Positions 1 through 9,344 of a stretch of 64,000 nt of DNA are shown piece after piece. Below the pieces are notes generated by a model. The model was not told where the DNA came from, ran no database searches, and saw only the letters and a program-made list of their open reading frames with translations. The stretch spans positions 5,605,694-5,669,693 of the forward strand of contig OY282378.1 in NCBI GenBank assembly GCA_958295835.1, read 5' to 3'. This DNA comes from an uncultured Gammaproteobacteria bacterium. GTDB taxonomy: Bacteria > Pseudomonadota > Gammaproteobacteria > HK1. Within the stretch, counting starts at the first letter, position 1. Every line of letters starts with the position of its first letter. The position numbers and the translations under genes were made by a program.

Positions 1-880
1 GAATCGTGTAGACGTTGTGAAGGCACATGTAGCAGTTGTCGGCGACGTGCAGCGTCCGGTGCTTCGGGATGTAGCAATGCATCCCGGAGGGCGCCTCGCC
101 CGGCGCATACATGAAATCGAGGTCGATACCGTCGATCGTCAGGCGCCCCCCCTGCGTTCCGATAATGTCCGTGGGCTCGATGAAGGTGACCTCGCCTCCT
201 TCGATCGCCTGCCCGAGACCGGTATCGACGATTCCCGTCGGACCCGGCGGGAGGTTCTCGCCGTACATGTAGCTGTTCCGTGACGCCATGCCTTCGGCAG
301 CCAGGCCCTGCTCCTTGAGCACCCACTCGGAGAAGCCGTCCGAAGCGATCACCCTGACCCTTCCGCTGCTCACGTCTTCATCGGAGATCACGCCCTTGAC
401 GCCGCCGAAGTGGTCGGAATGGGTATGGGAGTAGACGACGGCCATGATCGGCCGCTCCCCGACGTGCTCGTAAAGGAGGTTCAGCGCATAGGCGGCGGTC
501 TCCACCGTGGTCAACGGGTCGATGACGATATATCCGGTGTCGGTCTCGACGAAGGTGACGTTGGCCAGCGATTCGCCGCGGACCTGGTAGACGCCGTCCG
601 TGACCTTGAACAGGCCACGGTAGTTGTTGAGCAGCGCATGCCGCCAGAGACTCGGATGCACTGTTTCCGGCGCGTCGCCGTGCAGGAAGTCCTCGAATGC
701 CTCGTGGTGCCAGACGACGCCTCCGCCGGCATCCGTGATCGCCGGATCTTCCGGTCGATGAAGCAATCCGCGGCTCGCGAACTCGAAGTCCCGGCGATCC
801 TCCCAATCGAAGACGGGATCACGGCAGGCGGCGCGATGCGCCTGCTTCGTGCAAGTCGTGGGCTGGTCGGGATCCGTCAT
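1..880 (-). CDS. Alkyl sulfatase (BDS1/SdsA-like metallo-beta-lactamase fold), 3' part missing
   Basis: Hydrolyses alkyl sulfate esters to alcohol and sulfate in this family. The gene runs off the left edge, so only about the first 293 residues are present. The zinc-binding motif HTHSDHFGG lies at residues 152-160, preceded by the strand AVVYS, as in SdsA1/BDS1 enzymes; the SDS-hydrolase C-terminal dimerisation and SCP2-like domains would lie outside the window. The ATG at 880 gives a start that reads MTDPDQPTT and leaves the usual roughly 100-residue N-terminal extension before the lactamase fold. I see no signal peptide, so the cytoplasm is more likely than export. It stands 136 bp from the next gene on the same strand. 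The family call rests on motif and overall look; substrate is not determinable. Confidence 0.85.
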   Translation of the reverse strand, partial: MTDPDQPTTCTKQAHRAACRDPVFDWEDRRDFEFASRGLLHRPEDPAITDAGGGVVWHHEAFEDFLHGDAPETVHPSLWRHALLNNYRGLFKVTDGVYQVRGESLANVTFVETDTGYIVIDPLTTVETAAYALNLLYEHVGERPIMAVVYSHTHSDHFGGVKGVISDEDVSSGRVRVIASDGFSEWVLKEQGLAAEGMASRNSYMYGENLPPGPTGIVDTGLGQAIEGGEVTFIEPTDIIGTQGGRLTIDGIDLDFMYAPGEAPSGMHCYIPKHRTLHVADNCYMCLHNVYTI

Positions 881-1016
881 CGATGGCTCTCGGGTTTCCG
901 GATTCAAGGCGCCCGGATCCCGGCTGGCAGGCGATCCGTCGCGCAGGTGTCGCCCGACGACCGGAGGACCCTCACGCCAACGGGTTGCCAAACAATCGGA
1001 GCGACCGCCGGTACGG

Positions 1017-1811
1017 TCATGCCCCGGCGGGCTTGTATCCCACGAAATGGGTGGGCCGCAGGAAGCCCAGCTCGATGACGCTCTGCTTCCGCGTGCTGCT
1101 CTCGAGTCGATGTTCCGCCATCTCCTTGCCGACCAGCCCCACCAGCGCCCGGTAGCTGTCGCCCGAGAGGGTCGCCAGCTCGTGCTTGATCTCGTCCTTG
1201 TACCACTCGTTCCGGTCCACGAGTCGTACCTGCTCGAAGCCCGAACGTTGCAGCGCCTCGCGGGTCTGATCGAGGGTTTCCATCCGGAAGTCCAACCGGA
1301 CGAAGTCAAGCCATTCCCGCGCCACGGAGGTATATGTTTCGTCCCCGCCGCGAAGCCAGTCGCTGCCGGCGAACACCCCGCCCGGTTCGAGCACCCGATG
1401 GACGTCGGCATAGCACGCCGCCTTGTCCGGTATGTGAACGATGGCGTCCTTGCTGAACACCATGCCGAAGGTCGCGTCGTCGAACGGCAAGGGTCCGGGG
1501 GTGACCAGTCGGAAGCTGATTCGCTCCGCGAGCCCGGCCGCCGTTGCCCGCTCGCGGGCCTGGGCGACGAGATGCGGCTCGACGTCGATGCCCAGAACAC
1601 TGCGCGCTCGATACGTTTCGACCAACGCGACGGCGGCGGCGCCCAGGCCGCAGCCGATGTCCAGGACGTGCCGGCCGCCGACGTCCACGTCGCGCAGCAT
1701 CGCGGCCACCTCCTCGGAGCCGCCGGGTGAGAGGTATCCGTCTCCCCACATCCACTGCAAGGCGGCATTCACGTTGTCGGTATATTGGGATTTCCGTTCG
1801 GGTTCCGGCAT
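1017..1811 (-). CDS. SAM-dependent methyltransferase, phosphoethanolamine/glycine-betaine type
   Basis: Class I SAM-dependent methyltransferase of 264 residues. The SAM-binding motif I is LDIGCGLG (about residues 50-57), followed by the acidic strand end GIDVEP and the post-motif FSKDAIVHI. The N-terminus (QYTDN, then YLSPGG) and the KDAI..H segment match the layout of phosphoethanolamine N-methyltransferases and related dimethylglycine/sarcosine N-methyltransferases. The start at 1811 is chosen because AAGGAG sits 4 bases upstream; the reading frame is open to 1937. It lies 122 bp downstream of gcvP on the same strand, so a role in glycine, betaine or choline-headgroup metabolism is a reasonable guess. 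The exact acceptor cannot be told from sequence. Confidence 0.8.
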   Translation of the reverse strand: MPEPERKSQYTDNVNAALQWMWGDGYLSPGGSEEVAAMLRDVDVGGRHVLDIGCGLGAAAVALVETYRARSVLGIDVEPHLVAQARERATAAGLAERISFRLVTPGPLPFDDATFGMVFSKDAIVHIPDKAACYADVHRVLEPGGVFAGSDWLRGGDETYTSVAREWLDFVRLDFRMETLDQTREALQRSGFEQVRLVDRNEWYKDEIKHELATLSGDSYRALVGLVGKEMAEHRLESSTRKQSVIELGFLRPTHFVGYKPAGA

Positions 1812-1933
1812 GGGCTCCTTCCCTTCTCCCCTGTCGATCACCATTTTTGCAAAGCAACGTCGCTCGCGGCGGCCGGACTCCCGCTTCCACGGGACATCGT
1901 GGAACGGCGCAGGGCAGGACGCCGGCTCATGCT

Positions 1934-4900
1934 TCAATCCGCCGCATCATCATACGCCTCGGGCGGCGGGCAGGCGCAGGCGAGGTGGCGGTCGCCGTGG
2001 ACGTTGTCGACGCGGGCCACCGGCGGCCAGTACTTGTCCTCGCGCACGCCGGGCAGCGGGAAGAACGCCCGCGCCTTCGAGTACCGGCGATCCCAGCGCT
2101 CCGCGACGAGCAGGTCCGAGGTGTGCGGGGCGTGGGCCAGCGCGCTGTCTTCGTACGCGATCGTGCCCGCCTCGATCTCCGCGATCTCCGCGCGAATCGC
2201 CAGCATCGCGTCGCAGAAGCGATCGAGCTCGGCCTTCGATTCGCTCTCCGTCGGCTCGATCATCAGGGTGTCCGGCACCGGGAACGACATCGTCGGGGCA
2301 TGGAACCCGAAGTCGACGAGCCGCTTCGCGACGTCTTCGACCGTCACCCCGCACGACTGCTTCACCGGGCGCAGGTCGATGATGCACTCGTGCGCCACGT
2401 ACCCGTTCTCGCCGGTGTACAACACGGGGAAGGTCTCGCCGGTGTAGAGCACCGGGAACGCGCCGCCGAGCCGGGCCGCGACGTAGTTCGCATCGAGGAT
2501 CGCGACCTCGGTGGCGCGCCGCAGTCCCCGCGCGCCCATCATCGCGATGTACGCCCACGAGATCGGCAGGATCCCCGCCGACCCCCACGGCGCCGCCGAC
2601 ACCGTGCCCACCGTGCCGGACGGATCGGCGGCGGGATTGACCCCGCCGACCACGGGGTGGTCCGGCAGGTACGGCGCGAGGTGGGAGCGCACTCCGATCG
2701 GACCCATGCCCGGCCCGCCGCCGCCGTGCGGGATGCAGAACGTCTTGTGCAGGTTGATGTGCGATACGTCGGCCCCGATGCGCGCGGGCCGGCACAGCCC
2801 GACCATCGCGTTGAGGTTCGCCCCGTCCATGTACACCTGCCCGCCGTGCTCGTGGACGACGTTGCAGACGTCGATGATGCCCTCCTCGAACACGCCGTGG
2901 GTCGAGGGATAGGTGATCATCAGCGCGGCGAGCCGCTCGCGGTGCTCGTGCGCCTTCAGCTCCAGATCGGCGAGATCGACGTTGCCGTTCGCGTCGCAGG
3001 CGACGACCACCACCCGCATTCCGGCCATGATCGCGCTCGCGGGGTTGGTGCCGTGCGCGGACGCGGGGATCAGGCAGACGTCGCGCCCGCCCTCCCCTCT
3101 CGACCGGTGGTACCGGCGGATGCAGAGCAGCCCCGTGTACTCCCCCTGCGAGCCGGCGTTGGGCTGGAGCGACACCGCGTCGAAGCCGGTGATCGCGCAC
3201 AGCATCTGTTCCAGTCCCGCGCACAGCTCCCGGTATCCCAGCGCCTGATCGGCGGGCACGAACGGATGCAGCGCCGCGAACCCGGGAAAGGTCACCGGGA
3301 TCATCTCGGCGGTGGCGTTGAGCTTCATGGTGCAGGAGCCGAGGGGGATCATCGAACGATCGAGGGCCAGGTCCTTCGCCGCGAGCCGCCGGAGATAGCG
3401 CAGCATCTCCGTCTCGCTGTGATGCGCGTGGAACACCGGATGGGTGAGGTACGGGCTCTTTCGCGCGAGTGCGCCGATGACGTCGGGCGCGGCGACGGCC
3501 AGCCCCTCGACGTCCACGCTGCTTCCGCCGGCGGCGCCGGCGCCCGGACCGCCGATATTTCCGCCGCCGGCATCAGCGCCCGGAGCTTCGGTATCCCCGC
3601 CACCGGCGTCCACGGCAGGAACCCCGGAATCCTCGCCGCCGGCGCCGGAGTGGAGAATCCCGGCCTCTCCGCCGCGGACACCAGCGCCGGCGCCCAGGGC
3701 CGCGATGATCCCCCGGACGTCCTCGACCCGAATCGTCTCGTCGAGCGACAGGCCGATGTGGTCGCCGTCGGCCAGCCGCACGTTGAACCCCGCGTCGCGC
3801 GCCCGCGCGGCCAGCGCCGTGGCCTCGCCGGGGACGCGGACGGTGATGGTGTCGAAATACGATCCGGTCACGACCTCGCGCCCCGCCGCCGCGAGCCCCG
3901 CCGCCAGCGCCTTCGCCAGCCGGTGCACGCGCCCGGCGATGGCGCGCAGCCGCTCCGGTCCGTGGTACACGGCGTACATCCCCGCCATCACCGCGAGCAG
4001 CACCTGGGCGGTGCAGATGTTGGAGGTCGCCTTCTCGCGCCGGATGTGCTGCTCGCGGGTCTGCAACGCCATGCGCAGCGCCGGCCGGCCCCGCGCATCC
4101 ACCGAGACGCCGATGATCCGCCCAGGGGTCTGGCGCTTGTACGCATCGCGGGTGGCGAAGAACGCGGCATGCGGGCCGCCGAACCCCATCGGCACCCCGA
4201 AGCGCTGGGCGCTGCCGACCACGACGTCCGCCCCGAACGCCCCCGGCGGCTCGACGAGGCACAGCGCGAGGAGATCGGCGGCGAAGATCGCGAGGCCCTT
4301 CACGGCCTGCACCCGTTCGACGATCGCGGACGGATCGCGCAACGCTCCGCTCGATCCGGGGTACTGGACGAGCACCCCGAACACGTCGCCGTCGAAGGCG
4401 TCTCGGCCGAACGCCTCGTACGGGTCACCGGCCACCACGTCGATTCCCAGCGGGGCGGCCCGGGTCCGGACCACCGCGATGGTCTGCGGATGGCAGTCGG
4501 CGTCGACGAAGAACCGCGCCGACTTCGACTTCGATACGCGTCGCGCCATCGCCATCGCTTCCGCCGCCGCCGTCGCCTCGTCGAGCAGCGAGGCATTGGC
4601 AAGCTCCATCCCGGTGAGATCCATCACCATCTGCTGGAAGTCGAGCAGGGCTTCCAGCCGCCCCTGGCTCACTTCGGCCTGGTACGGTGTATAGGCGGTG
4701 TACCAGGCGGGATTCTCCAGCACGTTGCGCAGCACCACCGGCGGGGTGACGGTGCCGTGGTATCCCATCCCGATCATGGAGACGAGAGGGCGGTTCCGGT
4801 CCGCCATCGCGCGCAGCGTCTCCACCGCCTCGCGCTCGGTCAGCGGCGGGTCGAGGGCCAGCGGCTCGGCGTCTCGAATGGATGCCGGGATGGTCCGGTC

Positions 4901-4999
4901 GAGAAGGTCGTCGAGGGTGGAGACGCCGATGGTTTCGAGCATCGCATCGACGTCTTGCGGGGTGGGGCCGATGTGGCGCGATGCGAAGTCATCCCGCAT
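1934..4999 (-). CDS. gcvP: Glycine dehydrogenase (decarboxylating), P-protein
   Basis: PLP enzyme of the glycine cleavage system that decarboxylates glycine and passes the aminomethyl group to lipoyl-GcvH. It is the long single-chain form, 1021 residues, against about 950-960 usual. The PLP lysine is K752 in NLHKTFCIPHGGGGPG, and the second half begins at FLTHPVF-like YLTHPVFHAHHSETEM. Two oddities account for the extra length: a Gly/Ala/Asp-rich low-complexity linker at about residues 434-500 (3500-3700) between the two homologous halves, and a 27-bp in-frame tandem duplication (2405-2431 and 2432-2458) that repeats FPVLYTGE. The start at 4999 (MRDDFASRHIGP) matches the family N-terminus. 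It follows gcvH by 96 bp; gcvT is not in the window. Confidence 0.97.
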   Translation of the reverse strand: MRDDFASRHIGPTPQDVDAMLETIGVSTLDDLLDRTIPASIRDAEPLALDPPLTEREAVETLRAMADRNRPLVSMIGMGYHGTVTPPVVLRNVLENPAWYTAYTPYQAEVSQGRLEALLDFQQMVMDLTGMELANASLLDEATAAAEAMAMARRVSKSKSARFFVDADCHPQTIAVVRTRAAPLGIDVVAGDPYEAFGRDAFDGDVFGVLVQYPGSSGALRDPSAIVERVQAVKGLAIFAADLLALCLVEPPGAFGADVVVGSAQRFGVPMGFGGPHAAFFATRDAYKRQTPGRIIGVSVDARGRPALRMALQTREQHIRREKATSNICTAQVLLAVMAGMYAVYHGPERLRAIAGRVHRLAKALAAGLAAAGREVVTGSYFDTITVRVPGEATALAARARDAGFNVRLADGDHIGLSLDETIRVEDVRGIIAALGAGAGVRGGEAGILHSGAGGEDSGVPAVDAGGGDTEAPGADAGGGNIGGPGAGAAGGSSVDVEGLAVAAPDVIGALARKSPYLTHPVFHAHHSETEMLRYLRRLAAKDLALDRSMIPLGSCTMKLNATAEMIPVTFPGFAALHPFVPADQALGYRELCAGLEQMLCAITGFDAVSLQPNAGSQGEYTGLLCIRRYHRSRGEGGRDVCLIPASAHGTNPASAIMAGMRVVVVACDANGNVDLADLELKAHEHRERLAALMITYPSTHGVFEEGIIDVCNVVHEHGGQVYMDGANLNAMVGLCRPARIGADVSHINLHKTFCIPHGGGGPGMGPIGVRSHLAPYLPDHPVVGGVNPAADPSGTVGTVSAAPWGSAGILPISWAYIAMMGARGLRRATEVAILDANYVAARLGGAFPVLYTGETFPVLYTGENGYVAHECIIDLRPVKQSCGVTVEDVAKRLVDFGFHAPTMSFPVPDTLMIEPTESESKAELDRFCDAMLAIRAEIAEIEAGTIAYEDSALAHAPHTSDLLVAERWDRRYSKARAFFPLPGVREDKYWPPVARVDNVHGDRHLACACPPPEAYDDAAD

Positions 5000-5095
5000 C
5001 TCGATCGCATGGGGCAAACCCGGTCCTCGCCCGTTGCCGCGTTGGCCGGGGACCCCGGAGATTCCGCGTCGCGGTGCCGTCAACGGTACACGCAC

Positions 5096-5476
5096 TCAGT
5101 CGAGCGATTCGAGCCAGGCCGCATAGGCCGGCTCGTCCATCAGCCCGTCGAGCTCCGAGGCGTCCTTGATCCGGAGCCGGAAGAACCATCCGTCGCCGAC
5201 CGGATCGGCGTTGACCTGTCCCGGTTCGTCCACCAGCGATTCGTTGACCTCCGTTACCGTACCGCTGACGGGAAGCTTGAGCTCGCCGGCCGCCTTCACC
5301 GACTCGATGACCGCGCCTTCCTCGCCCTGATCGAGCTCCGCGCCGACTTCCGGAAGCTCGACGAAGACGAGCTCGCCGAGCTGCTCCTGCGCGTAGTCGG
5401 TGATGCCGACAACGGCGACGTCACCCTCCTCGATACGGACCCATTCGTGATCCTCGGTGAACCACAAGTCACTCAT
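5096..5476 (-). CDS. gcvH: Glycine cleavage system H protein
   Basis: Lipoyl carrier of the glycine cleavage complex, 125 residues, the usual length. The lipoylated lysine is K61 in AVIESVKAAGE. The start MSDLWFTEDHEWV is the canonical H-protein N-terminus; the frame is open upstream to 5569 but that extension has no family counterpart. The gene precedes gcvP on the same strand with a 96-bp gap, so both are probably transcribed together. I looked upstream for the two-aptamer glycine riboswitch seen before gcv operons elsewhere and could not see its conserved elements. Confidence 0.97.
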   Translation of the reverse strand: MSDLWFTEDHEWVRIEEGDVAVVGITDYAQEQLGELVFVELPEVGAELDQGEEGAVIESVKAAGELKLPVSGTVTEVNESLVDEPGQVNADPVGDGWFFRLRIKDASELDGLMDEPAYAAWLESLD

Positions 5477-5787
5477 CGCAAGCCCTCTCCTGTCTCGTTG
5501 TGCACAGCCGGGCCACGGTGCCGGTGCATGGGGGATTATCGACGAAATCACCGGGCAGGACATCCGCACCGTCTCGATCGCGACCGGTATCGTGGATGAA
5601 GGAATCCATGTGCCGGCGAGGAGGCTCGAAGATGGTTGAAGCGGGCGTGTTCGCCGATGAATCCGTAACCCGCGGGGCGGAACCCGCGAACCTGGCCGGG
5701 GCCGCGTGCCGGTCGAGGTCTCGACGCACCGGGACCGGCGATCCCCTCACTGGTCGAAGTCTCGACGCACCGGGAACGGCGATGCCG
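5477..5787. other. Non-coding stretch upstream of gcvH
   Basis: 311 bp between the gcvH start and the 3' end of a phosphatase gene, both on the minus strand. It should carry the gcvH-gcvP promoter on the minus strand but no strong -35/-10 pair stands out. It ends in the two-copy 41-bp tandem repeat listed separately. No convincing small gene. Confidence 0.6.
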
Positions 5788-5792
5788 TCACT
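5711..5792. repeat. Two-copy 41-bp tandem repeat
   Basis: Copies at 5711-5751 and 5752-5792, differing at four or so positions. Each begins with GGTCGA(G/A)GTCTCGACGCAC, an imperfect inverted motif (GGTCGA..TCGACG). The second copy covers the last bases of the neighbouring phosphatase gene, so the duplication touches a stop codon. Confidence 0.85.
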
Positions 5793-6453
5793 GGCCGGAC
5801 GCGCTCAACCCCGGTGCGGATCTCATGCTCGACGGTGCGAGGGATTCGAGGCCATCGAGGTGGGCGGCGCATGCGAGCCGGGTGATCCGCCACTCGGCAT
5901 CGGCCCCGGCATCGGATCCGGCCCCGGACTCGATCTCGGTCACGCAGGCATTCACCCACCGTGCCGCCGCCACGTCGATCCCGGCCACCGCGGTCACATG
6001 GTCGCGGGCCAGCGTGCGGCATATGAAGCCGTGTGAGACCACTGCAATCGGCCCATGCACGCGGGCGGCGGCGGCCCGCACCGCCGCCCAGGCATCGCCG
6101 ACACGGGCCTCGAACACCGGCACGCTCTCACCCCCGGGAGGGACGTAGTCCGGCGCGAAGACGTCGATCTCCAGCGCATCCCAGGCCCGGCCGCGGTGGA
6201 TGCCGAGATTGCGCTCGCGCAGCAGCGGCTCGATCTCGATCGGGGCGCCGGTGGCGGCGGCGATCACCCGCGCGGTGGCGCGGGCGCGGGCATAGTCGCT
6301 CGTCAGGACTCTTTCGATCCCGGCGCCGGCGAGCCGCTTCGCGACCCGGTCGGCCTGCGCGGCGCCGCGCTCGCTGAGCGGCGTGCCGGGGTGCTGGAGG
6401 ATACGGGAGGCGTTGAGCGGCGTCTCGCCGTGACGCACGAGATAGACTTTCAT
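5788..6453 (-). CDS. Histidine phosphatase family protein (phosphoglycerate mutase-like)
   Basis: Cytoplasmic phosphatase/mutase of 221 residues with the catalytic RHG motif at the start (MKVYLVRHGETPLN), the second conserved block LTSDYARARATA, and the distal histidine in VVSHGFICR. This is the alpha-ribazole phosphatase/GpmB-like branch rather than cofactor-dependent phosphoglycerate mutase, which is longer. Start at 6453 is fixed by the near-universal RHG position 8 residues in. Substrate cannot be assigned. It is divergent from the FMN oxidase at 6623. Confidence 0.9.
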   Translation of the reverse strand: MKVYLVRHGETPLNASRILQHPGTPLSERGAAQADRVAKRLAGAGIERVLTSDYARARATARVIAAATGAPIEIEPLLRERNLGIHRGRAWDALEIDVFAPDYVPPGGESVPVFEARVGDAWAAVRAAAARVHGPIAVVSHGFICRTLARDHVTAVAGIDVAAARWVNACVTEIESGAGSDAGADAEWRITRLACAAHLDGLESLAPSSMRSAPGLSASGQ

Positions 6454-6622
6454 GCGCCCGGAGCGTAGCAGATCGGCGGGTCCTGCCCGCGGCGGGGGAT
6501 ACCGTCCGGGAGCACGGGTGCCCGTCCCGCCCGCCGCCGACGACACGCCAGCCGCATGGAGGCCCAATGCGCAACGGTTCTCGAACGGCCCGTCACCCGG
6601 AAAGCACCCAGGAGGCCGATGC

Positions 6623-7729
6623 ATGAACGACGACATCGATCGCCCGTCCGGTGATCCGGCCACCCTTCACGAGATCGTCGAGCAGGCGCGGCACCGGCTC
6701 TCCGACGGGGTCTGGAACTACCTCGTCGGGGGCGCGGAGTCGGAGACCACGATGCGGCGCAACCGGCAGGCTCTCGACGCGATCGCGTTCCGGCCGCGGG
6801 TGCTGCGCGACGTCTCCGGCGTGGACTGCTCCACCACCCTGCTCGGGCGCACGCTCCGCGCCCCGGTGCTGCTCGCCCCCATCGGCTCGTTGCAGGACCT
6901 GCACCCGGCCGGCGGCGCGGCGGTCGCCGAGGCCGCGGCCGGCACGGGTGTCGCGATGATGTCGAGCTCGGCGTCGGCGCCGGGTCTCGAAGCGACGGCC
7001 AGGGCCGGCGGCAACGGGCTGAAGATCTTCCAGCTCTACGTCCGCGGCGATGCCGAATGGGTCGACGACCACGTCCGCCGCGCCATCGACGCAGGTTACG
7101 ACGCGTTCTGCTTCACCGTGGATCTCGACTACTACTCGCGCCGCGAACGCGACATCGCGCAGCGCTTCGTCACCACCGGACGGCGCAACGTGAGCGGCGA
7201 GGACCACCAGAAGCGCTTCACCTGGGACGGGGTGAAGCGGGTGCGGGACCGTTTCGACATCCCGCTGGTGCTCAAGGGCATCGCGACCGGCGAGGACGCG
7301 GTGCTCGCGTGCGACATGGGCATCGACGTGGTCTACGTCTCCAACCACGGCGGACGCCAGCTCGACCACGGCCGCGGGAGCATCGACGTGTTGCCGGAGG
7401 TGGTCGAGGCGGTGGCGGGCCGCGCCGAGGTCCTGGTCGACGGCGGATTCCTGCGCGGCACCGACGTCGTGAAGGCCCTCGCGCTCGGCGCCACCGCGGT
7501 CGGGCTGGGCCGGCTGAACGGATTCGGGATCGCGGCCGGCGGCGCATCCGGCATCACCCGCATGCTCGATCTGCTGGAAGGCGAGATCCGCACCTGTCTC
7601 GGCCTGCTGGGCGTGAACCGGATCGAGGAGCTCGACGCGAGCTATCTGCACTACGCCGAGCCGGTGCACGACGGCGGAATGCGTAGCGCCTTTCCCCTCC
7701 TCGACCAGGATCCCTGGGCGAACGGGTGA
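6623..7729 (+). CDS. FMN-dependent alpha-hydroxy-acid oxidizing protein
   Basis: Flavoenzyme of the lactate/glycolate/mandelate oxidase family (368 residues, usual length). Visible landmarks are the N-terminal NYLVGGAESE block, the FMN-binding LAPIG, VLKGI (active-site lysine on the FMN face) and SNHGGRQLDHG, which carries the catalytic histidine and substrate arginine, then DGGFLRGTDVVKALALGA. Start at 6623 follows AGGAGG at 6610-6615. The substrate may be lactate, glycolate or a larger 2-hydroxy acid; nothing adjacent settles it. It converges on the cystathionine beta-synthase gene. Confidence 0.92.
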   Translation: MNDDIDRPSGDPATLHEIVEQARHRLSDGVWNYLVGGAESETTMRRNRQALDAIAFRPRVLRDVSGVDCSTTLLGRTLRAPVLLAPIGSLQDLHPAGGAAVAEAAAGTGVAMMSSSASAPGLEATARAGGNGLKIFQLYVRGDAEWVDDHVRRAIDAGYDAFCFTVDLDYYSRRERDIAQRFVTTGRRNVSGEDHQKRFTWDGVKRVRDRFDIPLVLKGIATGEDAVLACDMGIDVVYVSNHGGRQLDHGRGSIDVLPEVVEAVAGRAEVLVDGGFLRGTDVVKALALGATAVGLGRLNGFGIAAGGASGITRMLDLLEGEIRTCLGLLGVNRIEELDASYLHYAEPVHDGGMRSAFPLLDQDPWANG

Positions 7730-7748
7730 ACTGTTTCGCGAGCGATGG

Positions 7749-7768
7749 ATTCCCGCTTCCGCGGGAAT
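7749..7768. repeat. Dispersed 20-bp palindrome (ATTCCCGC-N4-GCGGGAAT)
   Basis: Perfect 8-bp inverted arms with a 4-base loop lying between two convergent genes. The same palindrome recurs at 9631-9650 and 9676-9695. In form it matches the dRS3/REP-like repeats (ATTCCC-N8-GGGAAT) known from Neisseria and other proteobacteria. Its place between converging genes would let it act as a transcription-stopping hairpin. Confidence 0.85.
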
Positions 7769-7818
7769 GACGGTTGGGGAACGACCGGGGACGGGTCCCG
7801 CGTGCTTACCGCGTCGCC

Positions 7819-9201
7819 TCAGCTCCGCGCGGCCAGGAACTCCACCATGTCGATCTTCGAGATGACGCCGACCACGTGCGCGTCCTCCACCACCATCGCG
7901 ACGTTCTCGTCGTCGAAGACCTGCTGCACCCTGGCGAGGGAGTCTTCGAGCCCCACCATGCCGTGCATCGGCTTCGCCGCCTGCATGACGTTGCAGTCCG
8001 CGGTGCACTCGCCCCTGACCATGCTCTGGAGCAGATCGACCTCGTGGATGATCATCATCGGACTACCCGCATCGCCCGCATGGATCGGCATCTGCGAGAT
8101 ACCGAGGTCCGCCATGCGTCTGGTGACGTCCGCGATGGTCTCGTCCCTGTGCGCGAACTCGACGCGGGCGGGCTTGAGCTCCAGCAGCTCGCGCACCGTG
8201 CCCAGGCGCTGCTCCGGGCCGAGGAAGCCCATGTCGCGCATCCATTCGTCGTCGTAGCACTTGCTGAGATAGCGGTCGCCGGAATCCGGGATGATCACCA
8301 CCACCGTCTTGCCGGGGCCGAGGCGGCGCGCGACGTCCAGCGCACCATGGACCGCGGTGCCGGCGGAGCCGCCCGAGAAGATGCCTTCGCGCCGCGCGAG
8401 CCGGCGGGCGGTGAGGAAGGAGTCCTTGTCCGAGACCTCCGTCACCTCGTCGATCACCGAGAAGTCCAGGGTCCCCACCATGAAGTCGTGGCCGATCCCT
8501 TCGACGCGGTAGATCCCGGGCTTGCGGATCTCGCGCTTGTAGAACGCGTCGTAGTACATGCTGCCGATGGGGTCGGGGCAGGACACGAACAGCTCCCGGC
8601 CCGTCTCCGCCGCCTTCTCCTTCAGGTACTTCGCCGCCCCCGAGATCGTGCCGCCGGTGCCGATCCCGCCCACGAAGGCGTCGAGCCGGCCGCCGGTCTG
8701 CTCCCAGATCTCCGGGCCGGTGGTCAGGTAATGGGCCTCGGGGTTGTGCATGTTGTAATACTGATCGGTGTAGAAGCCGCCGCGGGTCTCGGCCGCGATG
8801 CGTTTGGCGACCTCCACGTAGCTCTCGGGGTGGTCGTGCGGCAGATCGGTGCGGGTGATGATGACCTCCGCGCCGTACGCCTTGAGCATGTCGATCTTCT
8901 CCTTGCTCATCTTGTCCGGCATCGTGCATACGCAGCGGTATCCGCGCACCGCCGCGGCCATCGCGAGACCGAGGCCGGTGTTGCCCGACGTGCTCTCGAC
9001 CAGCGTGGCGCCGGGACCGAGCAGGCCCGCCTCCTCCGCCCGGCGGACCATGTTCCAGGCCATCCGGTCCTTGACGGAGCCTGCGGGGTTGTAGTTCTCG
9101 AGCTTGACGAGCACGGTCGCGGCGCGGGAATCGGTCATCCGGTTCAGCTTGACGAGGGGGGTGTCTCCAATGAGATCGAGGATCGTCTCGGCATACTTCA
9201 T
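7819..9201 (-). CDS. Cystathionine beta-synthase with C-terminal CBS-domain pair
   Basis: PLP enzyme condensing serine and homocysteine to cystathionine (transsulfuration); 460 residues. PLP lysine K44 in NPAGSVKDRM, phosphate-binding STSGNTGLGLA, and GGIGTGGTISG loop are all present. From about residue 340 on it carries a Bateman module (two CBS domains, ending VVGVISKIDMVEFL), the layout of bacterial CBS enzymes that distinguishes it from cysteine synthase. It stands alone, divergent from a repeat-rich region, so regulation is not visible. Confidence 0.93.
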   Translation of the reverse strand: MKYAETILDLIGDTPLVKLNRMTDSRAATVLVKLENYNPAGSVKDRMAWNMVRRAEEAGLLGPGATLVESTSGNTGLGLAMAAAVRGYRCVCTMPDKMSKEKIDMLKAYGAEVIITRTDLPHDHPESYVEVAKRIAAETRGGFYTDQYYNMHNPEAHYLTTGPEIWEQTGGRLDAFVGGIGTGGTISGAAKYLKEKAAETGRELFVSCPDPIGSMYYDAFYKREIRKPGIYRVEGIGHDFMVGTLDFSVIDEVTEVSDKDSFLTARRLARREGIFSGGSAGTAVHGALDVARRLGPGKTVVVIIPDSGDRYLSKCYDDEWMRDMGFLGPEQRLGTVRELLELKPARVEFAHRDETIADVTRRMADLGISQMPIHAGDAGSPMMIIHEVDLLQSMVRGECTADCNVMQAAKPMHGMVGLEDSLARVQQVFDDENVAMVVEDAHVVGVISKIDMVEFLAARS

Positions 9202-9344
9202 GGCGGTGGCTCTCTCGCGACGGCCGCCGGGGGCGGCCGATATGCCGGGATATTACCCAATGCTCGCCTGCCATGCGTCCGGACGCCGCTCCGGCGCGGC
9301 CGGGCGCAACCGCGCGGGGGGCGCGATGTGCGCCGCACCGCTGC
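9202..9344. other. Upstream region of cystathionine beta-synthase
   Basis: GC-rich non-coding DNA before the 75-bp tandem repeat. I see no gene and no clear promoter. Confidence 0.5.

Noticed and set aside
1544..5599. Open frame of 1351 codons on the plus strand
   Set aside because: It lies antisense to gcvP and gcvH, both certain; its protein is Arg/His/Pro-rich, typical of a GC-rich shadow frame.
5477..5710. Glycine riboswitch before gcvH
   Set aside because: The conserved aptamer elements are not visible on the minus strand.
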